The notes: a model not told the origin generated them from the sequence alone. Positions 8,446-19,247 are shown, numbered from the stretch's first letter. The stretch is DNA of 64,000 nucleotides from Phycisphaerales bacterium (GCA_029260495.1 JAJDDD010000020.1:345317-409316), one strand, 5' to 3'. Numbers and translations are program-made.

Positions 8446-10963
8446 GCGCCTGCGAACAGGCCTGCTCGCGACTGCGGTCGCGCTGGCGACGGCGCTGGTC
8501 GTTGCTGTGGGGTGCGCGATTGCTTCGCTCAACGCTGCGATGGAGCTGCGCCTTGAAACAACAATCGGCAGCGCCGACGGAAAAGTGAAACACGTCGGCG
8601 GCAGGCCTTTTGAGGCGAGTGTGCTGGAGAGCGTGCTGGGGTGGGAGGAAGTGCGCATCGCAGCGCCGCGCGCGCAAGGAGCGGTTCCGCTGATCAACCC
8701 CAAAACAGGCGCGACGGAGGTCGCGGTGGGGATCGGAGGCGATCCGGAGCTGGAGTTTCAGATTCATCGGCCGAACCTGACTGCCGGCAGAGCGGTCGCG
8801 CGCGACGGCGAGATTATGATCGAAACGCGCACGGCGCGCAAGCTGAGTGTGGGTGTCGGCGATCGGGTGCATGTGCATCAGTTCGGGCCGGTGATTGAAC
8901 TCGAGGTGGTGGGTGTGACACTCCCCTCGCCGATGGCCCAACTTCAGCGGCCGGTGGCGAACCTCTCGCTCGCAACATTGAGCGAGATAACCGGAACCGC
9001 GAACAAGCTTTCTTCGATCTTCATTGAGCTCGAGCCGGACGAGGACGCGATGATGTTCGCTCAGCGGCGGACGGCTGACCTTCCCGAAGGGATCGCAGTG
9101 CATCCGACGGTGCGCGTCAGTTCGGGGCTTGGGAACAATGTGAAGTCATTCAACCTGGCGCTCATCGTGATTTCGATCATTACGTTCCTGGGCGCGTCGT
9201 TCATTGTGCTGACAGGGCTTACAACGAATGTGATTGAGAAGCAGCGAGAGCTGGCGATCGTTCGCTGTATTGGCGGTTCGGTAGGGCAGATCGGCTGGGC
9301 CCAGCTTTTTATTGGCGCGATCGTGGGTGTTATTGGCGCGCTCGCGGGGTTGCCGATCGGCGTGTTTCTCGCGTGGGTCGCGACGGTGATATTCCCCGAA
9401 CAGCTTCAAGCCGGCCTGCGCTTGTCGGGACTTGGATTGACACTGGCGCTGTGTGGGGCGATGTGCGCAGGCTTGCTGGGCGCCAGTTGGCCGGCAATTC
9501 TGGCGGGAAGGACATCGCCGCTCACGGCGCTAGCCTCACGAGCAAAACCTCCCAGTAAACTTGCGATTCCGATACTGACAGTCGCGGGCCTGCTCTTGAT
9601 CTTTGCGCAGTATGCGATGGCGTTTTGGCCGGATGATGTTCAGATTTCCTACTGGCTGACGATTGGATTTGGGCTCGCGGCCATGTACACAGGGTATTTC
9701 CTGCTTGGACCTCCGGTGTCGCGCGTGCTGGGGCATGTGATCGGACCGGCTCTCTCGCGGATGCTTCGCTTACCCAAGGGCTTGCTGGAGGGGGCGCTGG
9801 ACGCGAAGCCAATTCGTCACGGCCTGACGGCTGGATCGCTGATGGTCGGCGTCGCGGTGCTGACCCAGCTTTGGACGGAAGGCTCAGCGATCACGCGGGA
9901 CTGGGTGGGCGCGATCAACTTTCCCGATGCGTTTGTGCATGGATTGCAGGGGCTCACGCCTGAAGATCGGGCTCGGGTGGACGCGCTTCCCTTTGTTGAA
10001 GAAACGAGCGCCATCACCCTTGTGAACGTTGAAAACGACACCTTCGGCATCCGCGCGATCAACCAACTCGGAACACACTTCATCGCATTCGAGCCCGAGT
10101 CATTCCTGCGGATGACGAATCTACAGTGGATCGAAGGCGACCCCGCCTACGCGGCCCACCGGCTTAGCGAAGGTGGAGCGATTTGTGTGGCGCGCGAGTT
10201 CAAAATTGCAGGCGGATATTCGGTCGGCGACACATTCTCACTCAAGCATGAGGGGCAGGCGTTTGACTTTGAAATTGTCGGAGTCTTCACAAGCCCCGGG
10301 CTGGAGCTGGCGAGCAGGTACTTTGACATTGGCGATCAGTATTACAAGCAGTCGCTGCACGCGGTCTTCGGATCGCGGAAAGACTTGATTGAGAAGTTCA
10401 AGAACGATGCGATCCATATGATTCAAGTTGATCTTGCAGATGATGTGGACGACGAGCAAGCGCTCAACGAGATGCGCAAAGCACTGGGGAACACACTACT
10501 CACCGCCGGCTCCGGGCGCGAAATTAAGTCGATGATCACTTCGATCGGCGAAAGTTCAATGAAGATCATCTATGTCGTGGCGCTGGCCGCGGTGGTGATG
10601 GCGTGTTTCGGCGTCGGGAACATTGTGATCGCGGGGATTGACGCCCGGCGTTTTGAGTTTGGCGTGCTACGCGCAATCGGAGCGGAGGGGAAAACGCTCA
10701 TGCGCCTCGTCTTGGCGGAGGTGATTGTGATCGCGCTGGCGGCATGCGTGCTGGGGACGGCGACGGGATTGCAAGGTGCAGCGACCGGGCTCATGTTTCA
10801 GCGGGAGGTTCTGGGGCTGAGCCCGCGGTTTATCGCGCCGATCGGGCCGATCGCGATTGGATGGGCGATGCTGATCTCACTCACACTGCTGGCGGCGGCG
10901 CCCGCAGCGGTGGCGCTGGCCCGGCGGGCGCCTCGGGAGCTTCTTGCAGCAACGCGCGGCTGA
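8402..10963 (+). CDS. FtsX-like ABC permease, duplicated
   Basis: The 853-residue permease starts at an ATG preceded by GGAAGG and overlaps the ATPase gene by 44 bases. After an N-terminal helix and an extracytoplasmic MacB-like domain (about residues 40-240) come membrane helices including 'ALIVISIITFLGASFIVLTG', then the FtsX coupling sequence 'EKQRELAIVRCIGGSVGQI'. A second half repeats this plan, with an outer domain of about 500-715 and 'DARRFEFGVLRAIGAEGKTL' near 750. Two FtsX domains in one chain mean that one polypeptide could serve as the whole membrane part. This layout is known in LolCE-like and other two-FtsX-domain transporters. The substrate is not known. Confidence 0.85.
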   Translation: MSAAWRLAINSLSGRRLRTGLLATAVALATALVVAVGCAIASLNAAMELRLETTIGSADGKVKHVGGRPFEASVLESVLGWEEVRIAAPRAQGAVPLINPKTGATEVAVGIGGDPELEFQIHRPNLTAGRAVARDGEIMIETRTARKLSVGVGDRVHVHQFGPVIELEVVGVTLPSPMAQLQRPVANLSLATLSEITGTANKLSSIFIELEPDEDAMMFAQRRTADLPEGIAVHPTVRVSSGLGNNVKSFNLALIVISIITFLGASFIVLTGLTTNVIEKQRELAIVRCIGGSVGQIGWAQLFIGAIVGVIGALAGLPIGVFLAWVATVIFPEQLQAGLRLSGLGLTLALCGAMCAGLLGASWPAILAGRTSPLTALASRAKPPSKLAIPILTVAGLLLIFAQYAMAFWPDDVQISYWLTIGFGLAAMYTGYFLLGPPVSRVLGHVIGPALSRMLRLPKGLLEGALDAKPIRHGLTAGSLMVGVAVLTQLWTEGSAITRDWVGAINFPDAFVHGLQGLTPEDRARVDALPFVEETSAITLVNVENDTFGIRAINQLGTHFIAFEPESFLRMTNLQWIEGDPAYAAHRLSEGGAICVAREFKIAGGYSVGDTFSLKHEGQAFDFEIVGVFTSPGLELASRYFDIGDQYYKQSLHAVFGSRKDLIEKFKNDAIHMIQVDLADDVDDEQALNEMRKALGNTLLTAGSGREIKSMITSIGESSMKIIYVVALAAVVMACFGVGNIVIAGIDARRFEFGVLRAIGAEGKTLMRLVLAEVIVIALAACVLGTATGLQGAATGLMFQREVLGLSPRFIAPIGPIAIGWAMLISLTLLAAAPAAVALARRAPRELLAATRG

Positions 10964-10987
10964 ATTGATCGCAGCAGGATCAGAACC

Positions 10988-11002
10988 GAACCCGTTTCGT
11001 TC
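10988..11002. promoter_or_regulatory. GAAC-N7-GTTC palindrome before uvrB, possible SOS operator
   Basis: GAAC (10988-10991) and GTTC (10999-11002) form an inverted repeat 14 bases upstream of the uvrB start. LexA sites in other phyla use GAAC/GTTC half-sites with different spacing. A related but imperfect sequence, GAACCTGTCGTTTGTAC, begins at 14752 before uvrA. No lexA gene is in the window. Confidence 0.3.
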
Positions 11003-11016
11003 ATACACTTTGCCCA

Positions 11017-13167
11017 ATGCTGGTTCATCCTTCCAGGCCGTTTGAGATTATTTCGGAGATGACGCCGACAGGCGATCAGCCCGAGGCGATCAACGCGCTC
11101 ACGGAGCAGGTGCTCTACGGGAAGAACGCAATGTGCCTGCTCGGCGCGACCGGGACGGGAAAAACATTCACGATGGCGCACGTCATCCAGAGGGTGCAAA
11201 AGCCGACCCTGATTCTGAGCCACAACAAGACCCTCGCAGCTCAGCTCTTCGAGGAGATGCGCGAGCTCTTCCCGAACAACGCGGTGTGCTACTTCGTAAG
11301 CTACTACGACTATTACCAGCCCGAGGCGTACATCCCGCAGCGCGACATTTACATCGAGAAGGATGCGTCGCGCAATGATGAGCTGGATCGGCTGCGACTG
11401 GCTGCGACGAGCAGCCTGATGGGGCGCGGCGATTGCATAATTGTCGCATCGGTTTCGTGCATTTTCGGCCTGGGTTCACCTGATGAATACAAGAAAAAGG
11501 TGCTCAGCATCACACGCGGAGCGACGCTCGATCGGCGCGCCTTCCTGCTCGCTCTCGCCGACATGCAATACCAGCGCAACGATATTGAGTTCCAACGCGG
11601 TCGGTATCGCGTGCGCGGGGACACGATTGAAATATTTCCGGCCTACGAGCAGTTTGCGATTCGACTCGAGCTGTTCGGCGATGAGATCGAAGCGATCCAG
11701 CTCATCAACCCAACCTCAGGCGAGGAACTCGCACAAGAGAAACAGTTCTTCCTCTATCCAGCCGTTCATTATGTGCTGCCTGAGGATCGGGTGGAAGCCG
11801 CGATCGCGAGCATTCGCAAGGAGCTCGATGAGCAGGCGCTTCGCCTTCGTTCTGAAGGAAAGCTGCTCGAGGCGCAGCGGTTGCTTGCGCGCACGAAATA
11901 TGACATCGAGATGATTCAGGAAGTGGGGTATTGCTCCGGAATCGAGAACTATTCAAGACATCTGGATGGGCGTCCGCCCGGCGCCAAGCCTTTTACTTTG
12001 CTGGATTACTTTGATTACACACCGCCGGCGCCTGCGTCGGCGCCTTCGGGCGGCGCGGACTGGCTGTGCATGATTGATGAGAGCCATGTGACCATGCCGC
12101 AGGTGCGCGCGATGTTTAACGGCGATCAGGCCCGCAAGCGCGTCCTGGTGGAGCATGGGTTTCGACTCCCCAGCGCCCTGGACAACCGGCCGTTGCGCTT
12201 TGAGGAGTTTGAAGCTGTCGTCGAACAAATGGTCTTCGTCAGCGCGACGCCGGCGCCCTATGAACTGGAGCGGTGCGGCGGCGAGGTTGTCGAGCAGGTA
12301 ATCCGGCCGACCGGCCTCGTTGATCCTGAAATTGAAATCAGGCCCGCGCGAGGGCAAGTGACGGACCTCATGGAGCGGTGTCGGGAGCAGATTGAGCTTG
12401 GACAACGCATTCTTGTGACAGCGCTCACAAAAAGACTCTGCGAAGATCTGACCACATTTCTGGCTGATCATGACCTGCGCGTGCGGTATCTCCACAGCGA
12501 GATAGAGACGCTGGAGCGCATTGAGATTCTGCGCGATCTGCGCGCCGGCGAGTTTGACATTCTCGTGGGCGTGAACCTGCTGCGCGAGGGGCTTGATCTG
12601 CCTGAGGTGTCTCTGGTGTGCATTCTCGATGCGGACAAAACAGGATTTCTGCGCAGCGCGACATCGTTGATCCAGCAGATGGGCCGGGCAGCGCGGAATG
12701 TGAACTCAAAGGTAATCTTGTACGCAGACGCAATGACTCCGGCTATGCAATCCGCGATCGAGGAAACTGAGCGACGGCGAACAAAACAGCTTGCGCACAA
12801 CAAGAAACATGGGATTACACCAACGCAGGTGCAGAAAGCGATCCGGCGCGGTATTGAGCTTGAGCTCAAGGCCCATCGCACCGCGCGTGAGGCGATCGCA
12901 GCTGATGAGCCCGAATATGAAGTTGACGAAATGGTGCGGATTCTCGAAACGGAAATGCTCGAAGCAGCTGAAGAGCTTGAGTTTGAGCAGGCAGGCAGGC
13001 TGCGAGATCAGATTGCGCACATCAAACGTGCGAGCGCCACAAAAAGAGTTCGGCGATCAGAAATTGAAAAGGCAGCCATGACCAAGAATGCGCGAGATCG
13101 CACGCTTCCCGGCGCGCCGGGCTCGCACCCGCGCAAGTCTGGCAGAAAAAAACGTGGCGGACGGTGA
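11017..13167 (+). CDS. uvrB: Excinuclease ABC subunit B
   Basis: UvrB is the damage-verifying helicase of nucleotide excision repair; it is loaded by UvrA and recruits UvrC. Walker A is '[16 protein letters not shown]' (about 42-57) and the beta-hairpin region has the classic '[19 protein letters not shown]'. The DExH box is '[10 protein letters not shown]' and helicase motifs V and VI are '[16 protein letters not shown]' and 'QQMGRAARN'. The C-terminal UVR motif that binds UvrC is near residue 640. A basic tail of about 35 residues rich in Arg, Lys and Gly closes the chain. A GAAC-N7-GTTC palindrome lies directly upstream. uvrA is encoded 1.6 kb further on. Confidence 0.97.
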   Translation: MLVHPSRPFEIISEMTPTGDQPEAINALTEQVLYGKNAMCLLGATGTGKTFTMAHVIQRVQKPTLILSHNKTLAAQLFEEMRELFPNNAVCYFVSYYDYYQPEAYIPQRDIYIEKDASRNDELDRLRLAATSSLMGRGDCIIVASVSCIFGLGSPDEYKKKVLSITRGATLDRRAFLLALADMQYQRNDIEFQRGRYRVRGDTIEIFPAYEQFAIRLELFGDEIEAIQLINPTSGEELAQEKQFFLYPAVHYVLPEDRVEAAIASIRKELDEQALRLRSEGKLLEAQRLLARTKYDIEMIQEVGYCSGIENYSRHLDGRPPGAKPFTLLDYFDYTPPAPASAPSGGADWLCMIDESHVTMPQVRAMFNGDQARKRVLVEHGFRLPSALDNRPLRFEEFEAVVEQMVFVSATPAPYELERCGGEVVEQVIRPTGLVDPEIEIRPARGQVTDLMERCREQIELGQRILVTALTKRLCEDLTTFLADHDLRVRYLHSEIETLERIEILRDLRAGEFDILVGVNLLREGLDLPEVSLVCILDADKTGFLRSATSLIQQMGRAARNVNSKVILYADAMTPAMQSAIEETERRRTKQLAHNKKHGITPTQVQKAIRRGIELELKAHRTAREAIAADEPEYEVDEMVRILETEMLEAAEELEFEQAGRLRDQIAHIKRASATKRVRRSEIEKAAMTKNARDRTLPGAPGSHPRKSGRKKRGGR

Positions 13168-13180
13168 ACCTCGCCCAAAG

Positions 13181-14656
13181 TCATTCGCTGGCGGATTCAT
13201 CAATCGCAGCAAGAAGGTCGCCCAAATGGGTTTCGTAGTGACGCCACCTCTCGACCGATGTCGTATAGACCGGCTGGCGCACCTGATCCATGCTGTTCGT
13301 GTTGGCGATGCGCTTGGTTTCGTAGAACCTCAAGCACGCATTGTCCCATTCGAGCCCAACAAAGGAAACCAGCCTGCGGCTTACCGTTTCCTGATCCTTA
13401 ATGAGCTCTTCATATGAAACATCCATAATCGGCAGGTCAATCGTCGTCTTCCAGTGGCGCATGAGTCGCCGATAGTCATTGTAATAGGCGCCAAGGCTCT
13501 TAAGATTGTACGCGTACGGAATGGAGCCCCTGAACTTGTGAAAATAGCAGGACAGGCACGTGTCGATCGGATTCCGCGTGCAATGAATAATCCGCGCCGA
13601 AGGAAACAGGCACGCGATCATCCCAAGCCTGATGAAGTTGTCCGGCAGCTTGTCGATGAAGCGGCTTGCCTGGTCAGCCCCGGTTGCCTTGAGATACCAC
13701 GCACTTGCGGAGGCAACGGTTTTCTCAGTCAGCTTCTCCGGTTGATTAAAAAATATTCCAAGAGATGGGTCCATCTTCGGCGCCAGCCGATGCGCAACCT
13801 GGGGAAGCTCGATTCTCTCGCCGCCAGCCTGGACCGCGGGGTGACTCGCAAGAATCTGCTCGACCAGCGTTGTGCCTGACCTCGCCATTCCGACAATAAA
13901 AATAGGCGATTCAACCGAACGTCCCTTCGACGCATCTGCGATCGCTTCTCGACTCCAGCTTTCGATCGTCTCATCAATCCGCTGTCTGTGCTTGTGCGCA
14001 TCAAACGGAGCGGGGACCATCTCGTTAGCCTCCCTGAACGCCGCGAAGGCGTCTTCGTATTCACCCAGTTTGTCGAGTGACGCCCCAAGCGTAAAGAGTA
14101 GGTGCGTCCGCAAGTGACTCCCGAGCTCTTGATTTTCAAGCTGGCGACGAATCACAGCGGCAGCTAGTTCATGTCGCTTGGAGCGCGCACAAGCGGTCGC
14201 GTATGCCAACGCCAGCCACGGCGCTTTCGCATCCTTCCCCTTTTCAATCAGCGGGGCGAGCAGATCATGCGCTTCGTCAGCCCGCCCAAATGCGCACAAA
14301 AGATCACTCTTGTACGCCAGCAGTTCGGTGTGATCGGATCGCAGACGAAGCCCAGTGTCAATGTTGACGAGCGCTTCATCAAATCGACCCTCCATGCGGT
14401 CGCACGCCGCCAAATCGCGGTACGCCTCAGCCAGTGCTGGCTGAAGCGCCAGGGCGCGCTTGAGCGTCTCGCGAGCGAGAGGAACGCTCCCCGCCTGGGA
14501 CTGGGCCGATCCGAGCAGCCGCAACAGCCTGGCGTCCCGGCGCCGAAGCTGGCTCAGCGGATGAAGCAACGCAACGGCGCCCGCAAAGTCTCCGCGGTCA
14601 TATCGCGCCGTCGCTTCACGAAAGTGCGCTTCCTGCTGTTGGCGTGGCATCGTCAT
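13181..14656 (-). CDS. TPR-sulfotransferase fusion protein
   Basis: Residues about 10-220 are tetratricopeptide repeats, for example 'LARETLKRALALQPALAEAY'. The rest is a PAPS-dependent sulfotransferase domain. Its 5'-phosphosulfate loop is 'FIVGMARSGTTLVEQILASH' (about 250-270) and the 3'-phosphate block is 'HCTRNPIDTCLSCYFHKF' (about 355). The family transfers sulfate to carbohydrates, tyrosines or small molecules, and TPR fusions are common in planctomycetes and proteobacteria. The acceptor is unknown. It is a single gene on the minus strand between uvrB and uvrA, so it has no evident link to repair. Confidence 0.87.
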   Translation of the reverse strand: MTMPRQQQEAHFREATARYDRGDFAGAVALLHPLSQLRRRDARLLRLLGSAQSQAGSVPLARETLKRALALQPALAEAYRDLAACDRMEGRFDEALVNIDTGLRLRSDHTELLAYKSDLLCAFGRADEAHDLLAPLIEKGKDAKAPWLALAYATACARSKRHELAAAVIRRQLENQELGSHLRTHLLFTLGASLDKLGEYEDAFAAFREANEMVPAPFDAHKHRQRIDETIESWSREAIADASKGRSVESPIFIVGMARSGTTLVEQILASHPAVQAGGERIELPQVAHRLAPKMDPSLGIFFNQPEKLTEKTVASASAWYLKATGADQASRFIDKLPDNFIRLGMIACLFPSARIIHCTRNPIDTCLSCYFHKFRGSIPYAYNLKSLGAYYNDYRRLMRHWKTTIDLPIMDVSYEELIKDQETVSRRLVSFVGLEWDNACLRFYETKRIANTNSMDQVRQPVYTTSVERWRHYETHLGDLLAAIDESASE

Positions 14657-14795
14657 CGGGTCGCTCCAACCGGAAAGATAGCGACGCCAAGCCTTCTACG
14701 CCCGCGTACACTTGCCGGACTGCGACTGCTGACGCTGAAGCGGATCGGTCGGAACCTGTCGTTTGTACTGCACCTTGGCGAGAAGAGAGTTGAAC

Positions 14796-17700
14796 GTGGC
14801 CAAATCCCCCCGGCGCCCCGCTGGACAACCCGAACGAAGCATCCGTGTTCGCGGAGCGCGCGAGCATAATCTTCGCTCGATCGATGTTGACATCCCGCGC
14901 GATCAGCTCGTTGTGGTGACCGGACTTTCGGGATCGGGGAAGTCATCGCTGGCCTTTGACACAATTTTTGCTGAGGGCCAGCGGAAATACATGGAATCGC
15001 TCTCTGCCTATGCCCGGCAGTTCCTCCAGCAACTTTCCAAACCCGATATTGATGACATCGAAGGATTGCCCCCCACCATCGCAATTGAACAGCGATCAAG
15101 CGGGCACAATCCGCGCTCCACTGTCGCGACGAGCACGGAAATTTACGACTACCTTCGCCTGCTCTATGCGCGCTGCGGCGCCCCGACCTGCTGGAAGACG
15201 ACCAGGACGAATCGCAACGGCGCCATCCTCGCCCGGTGCAGCAAACCAATCGAAGCAAGCGGCGCGACACAGATTGTCGACGCGGTGATGGACCTCCCCG
15301 CGAAGACCCGGCTCATGGCGCTCAGCCCGGTGGTGCGCGGAAAGAAAGGGCATCACAAGGACGTCGCGGAGGATCTGCAAAAGCAAGGTTTTATCCGCGC
15401 GCGCATTGATGGGGACATTCGTGATCTGCGCGAGGCGCTCAAGGAAGGCGGAGAAAACCCGCTGAATCTCGGGCGCTACGAGCGGCACTCCATCGAAGCG
15501 GTGGTCGATCGGCTTGTGATGTCCGCAGATGTGCGCTCGCGCTTGGCTGACTCTGTTGAAACGGCGCTGAAGCTGGGCGAAGGCGTTGTCATCATCGCGG
15601 TCGAGGAAGATGGCGACTGGACCGATCGGGTGTTCAGCGAGAAGCACGCCTGCGCAGCGCACCCTGAGTGCGCACTCGAAGAGCTTGAGCCTCGTCTTTT
15701 TTCCTTTAACTCACCGTATGGCGCCTGCCCGGCCTGCGACGGGCTCGGGACGATCAATGAGTTTGATGAAGCGATCATTGTGCCTGATGAAACACTGAGC
15801 TTGTCAGAGGGCGCCATCAAGCCCTGGGCGAAGAAAGGCCCGGTGCGGGTGTGGTTTTCTCGACGGCTTAAAAAATTCTGCAAGGCCTTCGGCGCGTCGT
15901 ATACAGCGCCGCTGAAGGAGATGAAAGCAGAAACCCGGCAGATTCTGATTCATGGCGCTTCCGATGCGCAGCGCAAAAAACGCGGCGCGCGGTGGAAGGG
16001 CGTGCTCCCGATGGTGCAGGAGTGGTGGCAGACCACAGAGAGCCCGAGCATTAAGGAATGGCTCTCGGGTTTTCTCGCGGATACGCCCTGTTCAACATGC
16101 CAGGGCGCCCGACTGCGCATCGAAGCGCTGAGCGTGCTGATGGAGAGCGGGACAGCGCTCCCTGATACGGTGGTCGCGCAGCGCCGGGCGCTCGGACTGA
16201 CAAAAGATCCGCATCAGGTGACGATCGCGGATTTCACGCACCTCAACATCTCCACTGCCCTCGCGGTGGCGCGGTCGCTGAAACTCTCAAAAGAGCAACT
16301 CCAGATTGCAGAACCGATCCTGCGCGAAATCGGGAATCGGCTGACATTCCTGGAATCGGTGGGCTTGGACTATTTGTCGCTGGATCGAAAAATGGGAACG
16401 CTCTCCGGCGGCGAAGCTCAGCGAATTCGACTCGCGACGCAGATCGGCTCCGGGCTGGTGGGCTCCTGCTATGTGCTCGATGAGCCCACGATCGGGCTCC
16501 ATCAGAAGGACAACGACCGGCTTATCGGCGCGCTGCGCCGGCTGACGAACATCGGAAACACGGTGATCGTCGTCGAGCACGATGAAGACATGATTCGCTC
16601 TGCGGACCACATCGTTGATGTCGGGCCGGGCCCAGGCGTGCATGGCGGACGGATTGTCGCGCAAGGGACAGCAAAGGACATTATCGCGACCCCGGAATCA
16701 CTGACAGGGCAGTATTTGTCAGGATCGCGCTCGATCGAAACGCCAACTGGCCGGCGCAAAATGAATGAAAAATCATCGATCACAGTCAAGGGGGCGCGGC
16801 ACAACAACCTGAAGTCGATCGATGTGAACTTCCCACTGGGCGGGATTATCTGCGTGACGGGCGTGTCGGGATCAGGAAAATCCACGCTGGTGAATGACAT
16901 TCTGCTTCAGGCGGTTCGGAAAAAGCTGTACAGCTCGCGCGTGAAGATCGGCGAGCATACGCGCGTGACGGGGCTGCACAGGATTGATCGCGTGATCGAG
17001 GTGGATCAGTCACCGATCGGCAGAACGCCTCGCTCAAACTCAGCGACATACACCAATGTCTTCGATGAAGTCCGCAAGGTCTTCACCAAGACGAAGGAAG
17101 CGAAGATTCGCGGATACCTGCCGGGACGGTTCAGCTTTAACGTGAAGGGCGGTCGCTGTGAGGCGTGCCAGGGGCAGGGTGTGAAGAAGATCGAGATGCA
17201 CTTCCTGCCCGATGTGTTTGTCGAGTGTGAGGTCTGCCAGGGGGCGCGGTACAACCGCGAGACTCTTGAAGTGACCTACCGCGGGCGCACAATTGCTGAT
17301 GTGTTGCGCATGACGGTGGAGGATGCGTGTGAGTTTTTCGAGAATCACCCCAAGATTTTGCGCATTGTTGAATGCCTGCGCGATGTCGGACTTGATTACA
17401 TCCAGCTCGGACAACCCTCGACAACCCTCTCCGGCGGCGAAGCCCAGCGAATTAAACTCGCAGCGGAGCTCTCGAAGGGAACGGGCATTAATAGCGCCGC
17501 GGGGCACACGCTCTATATTCTTGATGAACCCACGACCGGGCTGCACTTTGAGGACATCCGCAAGCTGATGCTGGTGTTGAATCAGCTCGCCGATCGCGGG
17601 AACACGCTCGTCGTGATTGAGCACAATCTGGATGTCATCAAGTGTGCAGACTGGATTATCGACCTTGGGCCCCAGGGCGGGGATCGGGGTGGAACGGTTG

Positions 17701-17843
17701 TGGCGTCGGGGACGCCTGAAGATGTGGCGCGCACGAAGGGGTCATACACCGGGGAATACCTGGCGCCTTTGGTGAAAACAAAAACGGCCAAGCCGCGCAA
17801 GAAGACTGGAAGAAAAAAGCGCGTCGCCAGCTCAGCGCATTGA
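14796..17843 (+). CDS. uvrA: Excinuclease ABC subunit A
   Basis: UvrA is the damage-sensing ABC ATPase dimer of excision repair. It has two ATP sites: 'GLSGSGKSSLAFDTIFAEG' near the N-terminus and 'GVSGSGKSTLVNDIL' near residue 690. It also has signature sequences 'LSGGEAQRIRLATQIGS' and 'LSGGEAQRIKLAAELSK' and zinc-binding pairs such as 'CPACDGLG' and 'CEACQGQG'. I use the GTG at 14796, preceded by GAAGAGAG, giving 1015 residues; upstream in-frame TTG codons would add up to 11. An insert around residues 130-145 ('CWKTTRTNRNGAILARC') lies in a variable loop. The end overlaps the convergent murA by 12 bases. Confidence 0.96.
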   Translation: MAKSPRRPAGQPERSIRVRGAREHNLRSIDVDIPRDQLVVVTGLSGSGKSSLAFDTIFAEGQRKYMESLSAYARQFLQQLSKPDIDDIEGLPPTIAIEQRSSGHNPRSTVATSTEIYDYLRLLYARCGAPTCWKTTRTNRNGAILARCSKPIEASGATQIVDAVMDLPAKTRLMALSPVVRGKKGHHKDVAEDLQKQGFIRARIDGDIRDLREALKEGGENPLNLGRYERHSIEAVVDRLVMSADVRSRLADSVETALKLGEGVVIIAVEEDGDWTDRVFSEKHACAAHPECALEELEPRLFSFNSPYGACPACDGLGTINEFDEAIIVPDETLSLSEGAIKPWAKKGPVRVWFSRRLKKFCKAFGASYTAPLKEMKAETRQILIHGASDAQRKKRGARWKGVLPMVQEWWQTTESPSIKEWLSGFLADTPCSTCQGARLRIEALSVLMESGTALPDTVVAQRRALGLTKDPHQVTIADFTHLNISTALAVARSLKLSKEQLQIAEPILREIGNRLTFLESVGLDYLSLDRKMGTLSGGEAQRIRLATQIGSGLVGSCYVLDEPTIGLHQKDNDRLIGALRRLTNIGNTVIVVEHDEDMIRSADHIVDVGPGPGVHGGRIVAQGTAKDIIATPESLTGQYLSGSRSIETPTGRRKMNEKSSITVKGARHNNLKSIDVNFPLGGIICVTGVSGSGKSTLVNDILLQAVRKKLYSSRVKIGEHTRVTGLHRIDRVIEVDQSPIGRTPRSNSATYTNVFDEVRKVFTKTKEAKIRGYLPGRFSFNVKGGRCEACQGQGVKKIEMHFLPDVFVECEVCQGARYNRETLEVTYRGRTIADVLRMTVEDACEFFENHPKILRIVECLRDVGLDYIQLGQPSTTLSGGEAQRIKLAAELSKGTGINSAAGHTLYILDEPTTGLHFEDIRKLMLVLNQLADRGNTLVVIEHNLDVIKCADWIIDLGPQGGDRGGTVVASGTPEDVARTKGSYTGEYLAPLVKTKTAKPRKKTGRKKRVASSAH

Positions 17844-19247
17844 AGCGGCGCTGAGGGCGAGACGGGCTTCGCTTTCGACCTTGCCCGAGGCGATGGATTT
17901 TTCATCAACCCGCTCGATGTGGGCGCCGAGAGCCTGCAGCGCGACATCGAGATGTTCGTAGCCGCGATCAATGTGGTAGACGCGATGGATGGTTGTCGTG
18001 CCGCGAGCAGCGATGGCTGCGAGCACGAGCGATGCTGATGCGCGCAGGTCAGATGCCATCACAGGGGCGCCAACGAGCGCGCCGACGCCGGACACAATAA
18101 CTGTCGCGCCCTGGCGGAAGAGCTGGGCGCCCATTCGTGAAAGCTCCGCGACGTGCATAAAGCGATCGGGGAAGATGCGCTCAGTAATGACACTATTGCC
18201 CTCCGCGAGAGAAAGCAGAGCCATCATCTGAGCCTGAAGGTCGGTGGGGAAGCCGGGATGGGGCTGGGTTGTCACTTGCACAGGATTCAGACGAGCAGGA
18301 GCAGAAACGCGGCAGGTGGCGCGAAGCGCATTAATGGGAGAATCCATCTCGGTCTCAACACGGACTCCGACCCGTTCGAGACGATCGACGACAGCGAGCA
18401 TCGAGTCCAGAGGACAGTTTTCGATGGTGAGTTCGCCCCCTGAAATGACGGCGGCGATCATAAGCGTGCCCGCTTCGATGCGATCGGGCATGACTCGATG
18501 CTCAGCCCCGGCGAGGCGTTCGACCCCTTCGATGGAGATGCGGGGCGAGCCGGCGCCGGAAATATTGGCGCCCATCGCGGTGAGCAGACGGGCGAGGTCG
18601 ACAATCTCAGGTTCGCAGGCTGCGGATTCGATGGTGGTGCGTCCCTCAGCGAGGGCAGCGGCGCACATGACATTGGCGGTGCCGAGCACGGTGGAGCCGA
18701 AGGGCCCGCCGAGAAAAACGGTCGCTCCCTTGAGTCTCCCGGGCTTACTGGCGGTGTGTCCGGGGGCGGTGGCGAGGATGTCGCCGGAATCGAGGCGGAT
18801 TTCGGCGCCAAGGGCAGCGAGCCCGCGGAGGTGGAGATCGACGGGGCGATCGCCGATCGCGCAGCCGCCAGGCATTGAAACGCGAGCCTGGCCCCGGCGC
18901 GCGAGCAAAGGTCCGAGAGCGCAGATGCTGGCTCGCATGGTGCGGACAAGGTCATATCGGGCGTGGCTGGCGCCGCCGTTGACGGTCTGGATGCCAAGCC
19001 GGCGTCCTATGGATCGGGTTGGCTCACCAGTGGACGCGGGCGCCGAGTCTTCCTGAACGACGCAGCCCAGCTCTTCGAGCAGCTGAACCATGCTGGCGAT
19101 GTCAGCGAGGCGCGGGACATCGTGAAAGACGAGCGGTTGTTCCGTCAGAAGAGCGGCGGCGAGGAGTGGAAGGGCGGCGTTCTTGGACCCATTAACAGTG
19201 ATGCGCCCGGTTAGAGGGGCTCCTCCCTGAATCACGAAAGCATCCAT
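17832..19247 (-). CDS. murA: UDP-N-acetylglucosamine 1-carboxyvinyltransferase
   Basis: MurA transfers enolpyruvate from PEP to UDP-GlcNAc, the first committed step of peptidoglycan synthesis. The start 'GRITVNGSKNAALPLLAAAL' holds the conserved Lys22/Asn23 region. The catalytic Cys is in 'MPGGCAIGDRPVDLH' (so fosfomycin sensitivity would be expected), and the Asp loop is 'PHPGFPTDLQAQMMALL'. At 471 residues it is longer than the usual 420; extra residues lie around 65-85 and at the tail. Presence of murA agrees with evidence that planctomycetes make peptidoglycan. Its end overlaps uvrA by 12 bases. Confidence 0.95.
   Translation of the reverse strand: MDAFVIQGGAPLTGRITVNGSKNAALPLLAAALLTEQPLVFHDVPRLADIASMVQLLEELGCVVQEDSAPASTGEPTRSIGRRLGIQTVNGGASHARYDLVRTMRASICALGPLLARRGQARVSMPGGCAIGDRPVDLHLRGLAALGAEIRLDSGDILATAPGHTASKPGRLKGATVFLGGPFGSTVLGTANVMCAAALAEGRTTIESAACEPEIVDLARLLTAMGANISGAGSPRISIEGVERLAGAEHRVMPDRIEAGTLMIAAVISGGELTIENCPLDSMLAVVDRLERVGVRVETEMDSPINALRATCRVSAPARLNPVQVTTQPHPGFPTDLQAQMMALLSLAEGNSVITERIFPDRFMHVAELSRMGAQLFRQGATVIVSGVGALVGAPVMASDLRASASLVLAAIAARGTTTIHRVYHIDRGYEHLDVALQALGAHIERVDEKSIASGKVESEARLALSAASMR

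Noticed and set aside
14752..14768. LexA box before uvrA as an independent site
   Set aside because: Only one half-site is intact; it is mentioned only as weak support for the uvrB palindrome.
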